A DNA stretch of 6,354 nucleotides. It comes from an uncultured Actinomycetes bacterium (GTDB taxonomy: Bacteria; Actinomycetota; Actinomycetes; Nanopelagicales; Nanopelagicaceae). Under the pieces are notes generated by a model. It searched no databases. It saw only the letters and a list, made by a program, of their open reading frames with translations, and was not told where the DNA came from. Shown here piece after piece: positions 1 through 6,034 of this stretch. A program made the translations under genes and the position numbers. How positions within the stretch are numbered: position 1 is the stretch's first letter; each line of letters starts with the position of its first letter. The DNA is taken from assembly GCA_903845465.1 (NCBI GenBank), contig CAIMXQ010000134.1, positions 1 to 6,354 on the forward strand. The letters run 5' to 3'.

Positions 1-228
1 CTCGCCGATGTTCGCAGCGTTGGAGTTCAAGGAGATGGTCGCACCTATGGCCATCCAATTGTTCTGCGCCCAGTTTCGAGTGAAGATGCGATGACGGCAG
101 ATTGGTCACGCATTCCGTATGATGTTCTCGAAAAGATTTCAACGCGCATAACCAATGAAGTTCGTGAGGTAAACCGCGTTGTCGTTGATGTAACAAGTAA
201 GCCACCTGGCACGATTGAATGGGAATAG
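1..228 (+). CDS. guaA: GMP synthase (glutamine-hydrolysing), C-terminal end, partial
   Basis: This is the last 75 codons of GMP synthase, read in frame 1 from the window edge to a TAG stop. The enzyme converts XMP to GMP in the cytosol, using ATP and ammonia from glutamine, as the last step of guanine nucleotide synthesis. The visible part is the C-terminal dimerisation domain. It shows the family signature LADVRSVGVQGDGRTYGHP, then SSEDAMTADW, the stretch IPYDVLEKISTRITNEV, and the diagnostic C-terminus SKPPGTIEWE. The amidotransferase and ATP-pyrophosphatase domains lie upstream, outside the window. No frame disruption is visible. The stop codon lies inside the region that provides the ribosome binding site of the next gene, so the two are probably co-transcribed. 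Identification is very secure because this C-terminus is highly conserved. Confidence 0.97.
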   Translation, partial: LADVRSVGVQGDGRTYGHPIVLRPVSSEDAMTADWSRIPYDVLEKISTRITNEVREVNRVVVDVTSKPPGTIEWE

Positions 229-230
229 GA
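227..230 (+). promoter_or_regulatory. Ribosome binding site for the cyclophilin gene
   Basis: AGGA sits 8 bases before the ATG at 239 and overlaps the guaA stop codon. This placement supports 239 as the start rather than the in-frame ATG at 215, which lies inside guaA and has no such site at the right distance. The overlap also suggests that ribosomes finishing guaA help start the next gene. Confidence 0.6.
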
Positions 231-238
231 ACCGCAGA

Positions 239-916
239 ATGAAAAGATCGACCGCGATAGCACTACTCGCAACCACTCTCCTTGGATTAGCGTCACTCAC
301 GCCAGCGCATGCAGCAACGCGTCCAACATCAGTCGCCGGATGTGCCAAGAGCACTGCTAAAGGACACACGCCTGCCACAGTGAAGCAGCCAACAGTTGCT
401 GCTAAAAATCCCGCAAAGACATTAACTATCACTACAAACTGTGGTGACATCGTTATCGCATTGCTCGGTGCCAAAGCGCCGATTACAGTGACTTCTATCG
501 CAGCACTTGCAAACGCTGGTTACTACAACAACTCTCTCTGCCATCGTCTGACAACTCAAGGAATATTTGTTCTGCAATGTGGCGATCCCACTGCAAGCGG
601 AAGTGGTTCTCCGACTGGTTGGACTGGATATGTAGATGAGAATCTTCCAGTAGCAACCGGCATTAATTACCCAGCAGGAACAGTAGCTATGGCTAACTCT
701 GGCCCCAAGACAAACGGATCACAGTTCTTCTTGGTCTATCAAGACACAACACTTGGCGCTAATTACACAATCTGGGGCAAGATCACAAAAGGTTTAGATC
801 TTGTGCAGAAAGTTGGCGCAGTTGGTGCATATCAAATGAGCGGAACTCAAGCGATGTATGCAGGAGATGGGTATCCCATCCAGACTGTTGAAATCAAAAA
901 AGCTGTCGCAAAGTAA
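239..916 (+). CDS. Secreted cyclophilin-type peptidyl-prolyl cis-trans isomerase
   Basis: The 225-residue protein should catalyse cis-trans isomerisation of Xaa-Pro bonds in exported proteins. It begins with a Sec-type signal peptide: positive MKR, a hydrophobic core at about 6-20, and a probable cleavage after AHA at residue 25. There is no lipobox cysteine, so it should be released or wall-associated rather than lipid-anchored. A Thr/Ala/Lys-rich linker (about 26-60) precedes the cyclophilin domain (about 61-223). Family motifs are CHR at 101-103 (catalytic Arg103), LQCGDP at 112-117 with Gln113, DENLP, MANSGPKTNGSQFF at 151-164, and WGKITKGLDLV at 179-189. The loop between CHR and QCGDP is two residues longer than in human cyclophilin A, and the Trp that binds cyclosporin there is not at the equivalent place. 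Cysteines at 35, 68, 101 and 114 could form disulfides outside the cell. The start at 239 is chosen for its ribosome binding site and a clean signal peptide. The domain assignment is secure; the substrates are unknown. Confidence 0.93.
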   Translation: MKRSTAIALLATTLLGLASLTPAHAATRPTSVAGCAKSTAKGHTPATVKQPTVAAKNPAKTLTITTNCGDIVIALLGAKAPITVTSIAALANAGYYNNSLCHRLTTQGIFVLQCGDPTASGSGSPTGWTGYVDENLPVATGINYPAGTVAMANSGPKTNGSQFFLVYQDTTLGANYTIWGKITKGLDLVQKVGAVGAYQMSGTQAMYAGDGYPIQTVEIKKAVAK

Positions 917-931
917 TTCGTAAGAAGTTAA

Positions 932-1657
932 TTAATTTGTATTAACAATCTTAAAAGCTTCAGCGATACGACCTTCAGGAAGTTGGCCAACTCCAGCGTT
1001 GCGCTGACCCCACTCGCGTAGCATCTCTTCAAGATTTTCTACGTGGCCAGTCTGTGATGCATGTTCTCTTAGCGCTGCAAGTTTGAAATGGAATGTGTCA
1101 GTTATATCTACAAAGTGATCAGGCTCTGCATGTCCCTGCATCCATACTTCCTTTGTACGCCACGGTTGTAGACCTTCTTTTTCAAGGAGATCGGTAAAGG
1201 CAAAGGGATTACGAGCATCGGGGTAGACAGCTTGAATCGTTGCCTCGCCTGCAGCTAAGTGATCTGGGTGGCTTGCACCGATACGTTCCCAGTTGCGTTC
1301 TGGAGATTGGCAGACGATGCGATCTGGTTGCACACGACGAATTTGGCGAACAATATCTTTACGTAGTGCAATAGTTGGTTCGAGATGTCCATCTACATAA
1401 TTTAAGAAGGTGACATCGCTGATACCGAGGGCTGCACATGCCGCGCGTTGTTCGCGCTGACGCACTGCTGGCATCTCTTCCTTTGTGAAACCTGACTCTT
1501 CGCCACCTTGATCACCGTTGGTGCAGAGAACATACGAGACGACAATGCCTTTCTGTACCCACTGCGCAATAGTTCCTGATGCGCCGAAGTCCGAATCATC
1601 GGGATGGGCATTGACTACTAAAACGCGTTTGATCTCTGAATCTGATATCGGCTCCAT
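932..1657 (-). CDS. PIG-L / LmbE family deacetylase
   Basis: The 241-residue protein belongs to the zinc-dependent PIG-L (LmbE-like) family, which removes N-acetyl groups from sugars and related amides. The N-terminal motif AHPDDSDFGASG (17-28) supplies the expected zinc ligands His18 and Asp21 and the catalytic base Asp20. The second zinc motif is SHPDH at 129-133. TNGDQGG (46-52) and the RQREQRAACAALG helix (66-78) are also typical. No signal peptide or membrane segment is seen, so it is probably cytosolic. MshB and Mca of mycothiol metabolism have Glu after the AHPDD motif, while this protein has Ser22 and is shorter, so I do not call it a mycothiol enzyme. The start at 1657 places the conserved VLVVNAHPDD strand about 12 residues in; upstream ATGs at 1687 and 1720 would run into pcrA on the other strand. 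It converges with the cyclophilin gene and diverges from pcrA. The family is confident; the substrate is unknown. Confidence 0.9.
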   Translation of the reverse strand: MEPISDSEIKRVLVVNAHPDDSDFGASGTIAQWVQKGIVVSYVLCTNGDQGGEESGFTKEEMPAVRQREQRAACAALGISDVTFLNYVDGHLEPTIALRKDIVRQIRRVQPDRIVCQSPERNWERIGASHPDHLAAGEATIQAVYPDARNPFAFTDLLEKEGLQPWRTKEVWMQGHAEPDHFVDITDTFHFKLAALREHASQTGHVENLEEMLREWGQRNAGVGQLPEGRIAEAFKIVNTN

Positions 1658-1665
1658 GACATACA

Positions 1666-1671
1666 AGCCTA
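1666..1671 (-). promoter_or_regulatory. Candidate -10 box for the PIG-L deacetylase gene
   Basis: Read on the - strand the hexamer is TAGGCT, matching the actinobacterial TANNNT -10 pattern. It ends 8 bases before the ATG at 1657, so transcription could start at or within a base or two of the A of ATG, giving a leaderless mRNA. No Shine-Dalgarno sequence is present in the gap, which agrees with this. No good -35 element is seen. The same octamer, ATTAGGCT, occurs before sucC. This is inference from pattern and spacing only. Confidence 0.35.
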
Positions 1672-1672
1672 A

Positions 1673-1678
1673 TAGACT
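1673..1678 (+). promoter_or_regulatory. pcrA: Candidate -10 box for pcrA (leaderless start)
   Basis: TAGACT fits the TANNNT -10 pattern and ends 7 bases before the ATG at 1686, close to the spacing seen in actinobacterial leaderless promoters, where transcription begins at the start codon. No Shine-Dalgarno sequence lies ahead of the ATG at 1686 or the alternative at 1692. No clear -35 hexamer is visible at normal spacing; upstream promoter contacts would fall inside the divergent deacetylase gene. Confidence 0.4.
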
Positions 1679-1685
1679 CCCCGCC

Positions 1686-3929
1686 ATGACGATGACCGAC
1701 CCTTTGCTCGACGGACTCAATCCGCAGCAACAGAAGGCGGTCGCTCATGCCGGTTCACCGCTATTGGTGGTTGCAGGTGCTGGTTCTGGAAAGACTCGAG
1801 TTCTCACTCGTCGCATCGCCTACATCATGGCTCGTCGCGAAGTTCGCCCCTACGAAATCTTGGCGATTACCTTCACCAATAAGGCAGCTGGCGAGATGAA
1901 AGAGCGCGTGACAGAACTCGTTGGCCCCATCGCAAAATCTATGTGGGTCTCAACGTTTCACTCATCCTGTGTTCGCATGCTTCGTCAAGAGGTAGAACGT
2001 CTTGGTTACAGCAGCACATTTAGTATTTATGACTCTGCCGATTCGCAGAAATTGATTTCCCGAGTTATGGAGACTCTCAACCTCGATCCCAAGCGATATC
2101 CGCCGCGCCAATTTCAAAACCTCATCTCCAATGCCAAGAACGAACTGCAGACACCGTATGAATATTTGAGTTCGGCAACCAATCAATTCGAAACAATTGT
2201 GGCCGATGTTTATACGATGTACGAGAAGCGCTTGCAGCAAGCCAACGCAATGGATTTTGATGATCTGATTATGAAGACGGTTCAGGTCTTACAGAAATTT
2301 CCCGAAGCAAAAGCGCGCTTTCGTTCACGCTTTCGTCACATCTTGGTCGATGAATATCAGGATACAAACCACGCACAGTATGTATTGGTCAAAGAGCTCA
2401 CCGGCGTTGAAGGCGACGGATTTCCACTCGCCGAACTCTGCGTCGTAGGAGATGCCGATCAATCAATCTATGGTTTCCGTGGTGCAACAATTCGCAATAT
2501 TCTGCAATTTGAAGTCGATTACCCCAACGCCGCAACTGTTTTACTCGAGCAAAATTACCGATCAACGCAGAATATTCTCAACGCAGCCAATGCAGTTATT
2601 ACAAAGAATGAATCACGTAAAGAGAAGAACCTCTGGTCTGAAGCAGGATCGGGTGCACCGCTTGTCGGATATGTTGCTGAATCCGAATATGACGAAGCTG
2701 AATTCATTAAATCCGAAATTCGCTCATTGCAAGATATGGGCCACTCCAACCCCGGTGATACCGCAGTCTTCTATCGCACCAATGCGCAATCTCGTATCTT
2801 CGAAGAAATCTTTATGCGCGCTGCAATTCCTTATAAAGTCGTTGGCGGCCTTCGATTCTACGAACGTAAAGAGGTAAAGGATTTACTCGCCTATCTTCGC
2901 GTATTAGCTAATCCCAATGATGAAGTATCTATTAGACGCATTATTAATTTGCCTAAGCGAGGCATCGGCGATCGCGCGCTTGAAGAAGTTGAAATCTTCG
3001 CAGAAGCACAAGGCATCTCATTCTGGAACGCGCTCCTGCGCGTATCTGAAGCGACATCCGTTCCTAACAAAGCTTCTCAATCCATCGCAACATTTACCTC
3101 GATGTTAGTCGCACTTCAAACACTGGTAGAGGCGAAGACAAAGCCATCTGTGATTATCGAAGCAGTTCTCGAACAATCAGGGCTATTGACTGAACTTGAA
3201 GCAAGTAAAGATCCTCAAGATGAAGTCCGTGTTGAAAACCTTAAGGAACTTGTCTCTGCTTCTATGGAATATGAAGAACGCCCCTTCGAAGAGCTGGGCG
3301 AAGATGAAGAGATTTCTCTCTCAGGATTCCTAGAAAAGGTTTCACTCGTTGCAGATGCTGACGAGATTCCTGATGGCGAAGATCATGGGGGAGTCGTTAC
3401 TTTGATGACACTTCACACTGCAAAAGGTCTCGAGTTTCCAACGGTATTTCTCACAGGTATGGAAGACGGAATCTTTCCTCATGCCCGCACAATGGATGAT
3501 CCCAAAGAAGTTGAAGAAGAGCGACGCCTTGCATATGTTGGTTTAACACGTGCAGAAAAACGTCTCTACATATCAAGAGCCGAATACCGTTTAACTTTCG
3601 GAACTCCAAAATACAACCCTGCTTCACGATTCTTGGATGAAATTCCTGCCGAATTAATCGAATGGAAGAATGAAGGTCGCAGCACATTCACGACATCATC
3701 TGCTGTAAAGAAATCTCGACTTCCATCTGGTCCACCACCTCGTGCCACCGGTAAGAAATCAACTGCGATGGTTCTCGAAGTTGGTCAGCGTGTGTCACAT
3801 GACACATTTGGATTGGGCACCGTTGTTGCACTTGCAGGAGAAGGCGATAAGTCAGAGGCGACCATCAACTTCGGCCAATACGGCGATAAACGGCTGCTGT
3901 TGCGCTACGCCCCTGTCACAGCTCTCTAG
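1686..3929 (+). CDS. pcrA: ATP-dependent 3'-5' DNA helicase PcrA/UvrD (SF1A)
   Basis: The 747-residue protein is a full-length superfamily 1A helicase that unwinds DNA in nucleotide excision repair, replication restart and removal of bound proteins. All the motifs are intact: Q-motif LNPQQQKAV (11-19), Walker A AGAGSGKT (30-37), Ia ITFTNKAAGEM, Walker B VDEYQDTN (221-228), III VVGDADQSIYGFRG (from 253, Gln259), IV EQNYRST with Arg292, V LHTAKGLEFP (from 576, Glu583), and VI YVGLTRAEKRL with Arg622. An acidic stretch (EELGEDEE) lies before motif V. A Ser/Lys/Pro-rich linker leads to a C-terminal domain at about 699-747 (VGQRVSHDTFGLGTVV to LLLRYAPV), the Tudor-like UvrD/PcrA tail known in other bacteria to contact RNA polymerase. 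The start is 1686, or 1692 two codons in; the open frame extends up to 1518 but that part is antisense to the deacetylase gene. Actinobacteria usually call this gene pcrA or uvrD1, and its place just before sucCD agrees with that ortholog. Confidence 0.97.
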   Translation: MTMTDPLLDGLNPQQQKAVAHAGSPLLVVAGAGSGKTRVLTRRIAYIMARREVRPYEILAITFTNKAAGEMKERVTELVGPIAKSMWVSTFHSSCVRMLRQEVERLGYSSTFSIYDSADSQKLISRVMETLNLDPKRYPPRQFQNLISNAKNELQTPYEYLSSATNQFETIVADVYTMYEKRLQQANAMDFDDLIMKTVQVLQKFPEAKARFRSRFRHILVDEYQDTNHAQYVLVKELTGVEGDGFPLAELCVVGDADQSIYGFRGATIRNILQFEVDYPNAATVLLEQNYRSTQNILNAANAVITKNESRKEKNLWSEAGSGAPLVGYVAESEYDEAEFIKSEIRSLQDMGHSNPGDTAVFYRTNAQSRIFEEIFMRAAIPYKVVGGLRFYERKEVKDLLAYLRVLANPNDEVSIRRIINLPKRGIGDRALEEVEIFAEAQGISFWNALLRVSEATSVPNKASQSIATFTSMLVALQTLVEAKTKPSVIIEAVLEQSGLLTELEASKDPQDEVRVENLKELVSASMEYEERPFEELGEDEEISLSGFLEKVSLVADADEIPDGEDHGGVVTLMTLHTAKGLEFPTVFLTGMEDGIFPHARTMDDPKEVEEERRLAYVGLTRAEKRLYISRAEYRLTFGTPKYNPASRFLDEIPAELIEWKNEGRSTFTTSSAVKKSRLPSGPPPRATGKKSTAMVLEVGQRVSHDTFGLGTVVALAGEGDKSEATINFGQYGDKRLLLRYAPVTAL

Positions 3930-3938
3930 ATAAGCACT

Positions 3939-3950
3939 TAAGATTAGGCT
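3939..3950 (+). promoter_or_regulatory. Candidate -10 region for the sucCD transcript
   Basis: Two adjacent hexamers resemble a -10 box: TAAGAT (3939-3944) and TAGGCT (3945-3950). The second fits the TANNNT pattern and would start transcription near A3957, giving a leader of about 23 bases that contains the sucC ribosome binding site. The first has a weak -35-like GTCACA (3915-3920) 18 bases upstream, inside the end of pcrA. Which one is used, if either, cannot be decided from sequence. Confidence 0.35.
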
Positions 3951-3978
3951 CTCGATAACTGCCGCCTTTAGGAGCCTA
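3945..3978 (+). repeat. Inverted repeat overlapping the sucC leader and ribosome binding site
   Basis: TAGGCTC (3945-3951) and GAGCCTA (3972-3978) form a perfect 7 bp inverted repeat around a 20-base loop, with one more possible U-G pair inside. The right arm covers part of the sucC Shine-Dalgarno sequence AGGAG (3970-3974). The left arm coincides with a candidate -10 box. It lacks a trailing T-run, so it is not an intrinsic terminator. It could fold in RNA transcribed from upstream (for example pcrA read-through), act as a protein site on DNA, or be chance. Confidence 0.4.
3970..3974 (+). promoter_or_regulatory. Ribosome binding site of sucC
   Basis: AGGAG lies 5 bases before GTG at 3980. 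This strong site decides the non-ATG start. The position also matches the conserved succinyl-CoA synthetase beta N-terminus, which begins MDLYEYQA here. Confidence 0.8.
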
Positions 3979-3979
3979 C

Positions 3980-5146
3980 GTGGATCTCTACGAATACCAA
4001 GCACGCGATCTTTTTGAAAAGCACTCTGTCCCTGTTTTACAAGGAGCAGTTGCAACTACTCCCGAGCAAGCACGCGATGCCGCTGCAAAGATGGGTGGAA
4101 AAGTTGTCGTTAAGGCGCAGGTAAAAGTTGGTGGACGCGGAAAAGCAGGTGGCGTAAAACTTGCAGTAGATGCAGCAGATACATTTGAAAAAGCAAGTGC
4201 AATTCTCGGAATGGATATTAAGGGCCACACTGTTCATCAAGTGATGATCGCTCAAGCAGCTCCGATTGCATCTGAATATTACGTCTCAATTCTTCTGGAT
4301 CGCTCTAATCGCACCTTCCTTGTTATGGCATCAGTTGCCGGCGGAATGGAGATTGAAGAGGTCGCACATACAGCACCAGAAAAACTTGCAAAAGTTCCAG
4401 TAAGCGCCGTCGATGGAATTTCATTGGCTAAGGCGAAAGAGATTGTTGCCCAAGCGCAGTTCCCACTCGATGTTGCAGATCAAGTTGCAGATGTATTGGT
4501 CAAACTCTGGGAGACATTCCAATCTGAAGATGCAACTCTTGTAGAAGTAAACCCACTCGTAAAGACTGAAGATGGCCGCGTTGTTGCACTCGATGGCAAG
4601 GTCACTCTCGATGAGAACGCAGATTTCCGTCAGCCAAGCCATGAAGCACTTGTTGATCATGCATCTGCAAATGCACTAGAGGCTGCTGCAAAAGAGAAGG
4701 GGCTGAACTACGTCAAGCTCGACAACGGCCAAGTTGGAATCATCGGCAACGGTGCAGGACTTGTAATGTCAACGCTCGATGTTGTTGCATATGCCGGCGA
4801 AAAGTTCGGCGGAATGCGCCCAGCAAACTTCCTCGATATTGGTGGCGGTGCATCAGCCCAAGTTATGGCAGATGGCCTCTCGATCATTCTCGGTGATCCC
4901 GATGTAAAGAGCGTATTCGTCAATGTATTCGGTGGAATCACAGCATGCGATGCCGTTGCAAATGGAATCGTGCAAGCACTTGAATTACTTGGACCAAAGG
5001 CGACAAAGCCAATCGTTGTGCGCCTTGATGGAAATAACGTTCTCGAAGGACGCGCAATTCTTAACGCTGCAAACCACCCATTGGTTGAGCAAGCCGAAAC
5101 TATGGATGGTGCAGCATCACGTGCTGCAGAATTGGCGGCAAAGTAA
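3980..5146 (+). CDS. sucC: Succinyl-CoA synthetase beta subunit (succinate--CoA ligase)
   Basis: The 388-residue protein, the same length as the E. coli subunit, pairs with SucD to interconvert succinyl-CoA and succinate with ATP or GTP formation in the TCA cycle. It has an ATP-grasp domain at about 1-235, with the nucleotide-binding loop GGRGKAGG at 51-58, and the metal-binding EVNPLV (Asn191) and ALDGKV (Asp205). The C-terminal ligase domain includes NFLDIGGGASAQ and FVNVFGGITACDAVANG (Asn315 in the FGG motif). The start is GTG, fixed by a strong ribosome binding site and the family N-terminus DLYEYQA. Its stop codon overlaps the sucD ATG by one base (TAATG), implying translational coupling and equal output of the two subunits. 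It lies 50 bp after pcrA, where a candidate promoter suggests its own transcription. ADP versus GDP preference cannot be settled from the residues seen. Malate-CoA ligase is a related alternative but the context favours SucC. Confidence 0.97.
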   Translation: MDLYEYQARDLFEKHSVPVLQGAVATTPEQARDAAAKMGGKVVVKAQVKVGGRGKAGGVKLAVDAADTFEKASAILGMDIKGHTVHQVMIAQAAPIASEYYVSILLDRSNRTFLVMASVAGGMEIEEVAHTAPEKLAKVPVSAVDGISLAKAKEIVAQAQFPLDVADQVADVLVKLWETFQSEDATLVEVNPLVKTEDGRVVALDGKVTLDENADFRQPSHEALVDHASANALEAAAKEKGLNYVKLDNGQVGIIGNGAGLVMSTLDVVAYAGEKFGGMRPANFLDIGGGASAQVMADGLSIILGDPDVKSVFVNVFGGITACDAVANGIVQALELLGPKATKPIVVRLDGNNVLEGRAILNAANHPLVEQAETMDGAASRAAELAAK

Positions 5147-6027
5147 TGTCAATCTTTATTAACGAATCAAGCAAGGTCATCGTTCAAGGTATGACTGGTT
5201 CTGAAGGAACTAAGCACACTCGTCGTATGCTCGCATCAGGTACTAAAGTTGTCGGTGGAGTAACACCGGGCAAGGGTGGCCAAGTTGTCGATATCGATGG
5301 CACATCACTCCCAGTCTTCAACACAGTAGCCGAGGCAATTGCTGCAACGAGTGCAAATGTTTCAGTGGTATTTGTTCCGCCTAAGTTTGCAAAAGCTGCG
5401 GTCATCGATGCTATCGATGCAAAGATGCCATTGGTTGTTGTGATTACTGAAGGAATTCCAGTACATGACTCTGCATACTTCTATGCATATTCATTACAAA
5501 AGGGAACAACACAGATTATCGGCCCTAACTGCCCAGGTCTTATCAGCCCTGATCAATCTAATGTTGGCATCATCCCTGCAGATATCACTAAGCGTGGGCC
5601 TATCGGCCTTGTTTCAAAGTCTGGAACTCTTACCTATCAGATGATGTACGAACTTCGCGATATCGGTTTCTCCACTGCAGTTGGTATTGGTGGAGATCCA
5701 GTTATCGGAACAACGCATATCGACTGCCTTCGTGCATTTCAAGATGACCCTGACACCACAGCAATTGTCATGATCGGAGAAATCGGTGGAGATGCCGAAG
5801 AACGTGCAGCTGCATTTATCTCAGAGTATGTAACAAAGCCGGTCGTTGGTTACGTTGCAGGCTTTACAGCACCAGAAGGAAAGACAATGGGCCACGCAGG
5901 CGCAATTGTCTCTGGCTCTTCTGGAACAGCGCAGGCTAAGAAAGATGCGCTAGAAGCTGCTGGAGTAAAGGTTGGTCAAACACCGAGTGAAACAGCGCAA
6001 CTAATGCGCGCCATCTTAGGTCGCTAA
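5146..6027 (+). CDS. sucD: Succinyl-CoA synthetase alpha subunit
   Basis: The 293-residue alpha subunit binds CoA and carries the phosphorylated histidine that passes phosphate between succinyl phosphate and the nucleotide. The N-terminal Rossmann-type CoA-binding domain shows VIVQGMTGSEGTKHTRRM (about 12-29) and GGVTPGKGG. IIGPNCPGLISP follows, with Cys129 at the start of the second half, then LVSKSGTLTYQM and the IGGDPVIGTTHID loop. The active-site histidine is His250 in GHAGAIVSGSSGTAQ. Length and motifs are complete. The ATG overlaps the sucC stop by one base and has no clear Shine-Dalgarno sequence, so initiation probably depends on ribosomes arriving from sucC. The DUF6350 gene begins 7 bases after its stop, with no terminator between, so all three are probably one operon. 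Confidence 0.97.
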   Translation: MSIFINESSKVIVQGMTGSEGTKHTRRMLASGTKVVGGVTPGKGGQVVDIDGTSLPVFNTVAEAIAATSANVSVVFVPPKFAKAAVIDAIDAKMPLVVVITEGIPVHDSAYFYAYSLQKGTTQIIGPNCPGLISPDQSNVGIIPADITKRGPIGLVSKSGTLTYQMMYELRDIGFSTAVGIGGDPVIGTTHIDCLRAFQDDPDTTAIVMIGEIGGDAEERAAAFISEYVTKPVVGYVAGFTAPEGKTMGHAGAIVSGSSGTAQAKKDALEAAGVKVGQTPSETAQLMRAILGR

Positions 6028-6034
6028 TACTCCG

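Noticed and set aside
215..238. Upstream ATG at 215 as the start of the cyclophilin gene
   Set aside because: It lies inside the guaA end, would put MNGNRNRR ahead of an otherwise clean signal peptide, and lacks a ribosome binding site at the right distance. ATG 239 has AGGA 8 bases upstream.
1518..1685. 56-codon N-terminal extension of pcrA
   Set aside because: The stretch is fully antisense to the start of the deacetylase gene and its translation has no helicase similarity. The Q-motif region sits where expected from a start at 1686.
1658..1720. Upstream starts at 1687 and 1720 for the deacetylase
   Set aside because: They would overlap the pcrA coding sequence and add residues before the conserved first beta strand. 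The start at 1657 matches the family N-terminus.
2452..2877. 141-codon open frame inside pcrA on the + strand
   Set aside because: It is an out-of-frame shadow of an intact helicase gene. Its translation has no recognisable domain and no ribosome binding site supports it.
3930..3979. Intrinsic terminator after pcrA
   Set aside because: The inverted repeat here has a 20-base loop and is followed by the sucC start rather than a T-run.
3451..4255. Several antisense and alternate-frame open frames around the pcrA-sucC junction
   Set aside because: All overlap confident genes, show no family motifs and look like by-products of codon usage in the real frames.
3980..6027. Reading sucCD as malate-CoA ligase (mtkAB)
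   Set aside because: Length, the GGRGKAGG and GHAGAIVSG motifs, and the pcrA-sucC-sucD-DUF6350 order all fit ordinary succinyl-CoA synthetase. No serine-cycle genes are nearby.
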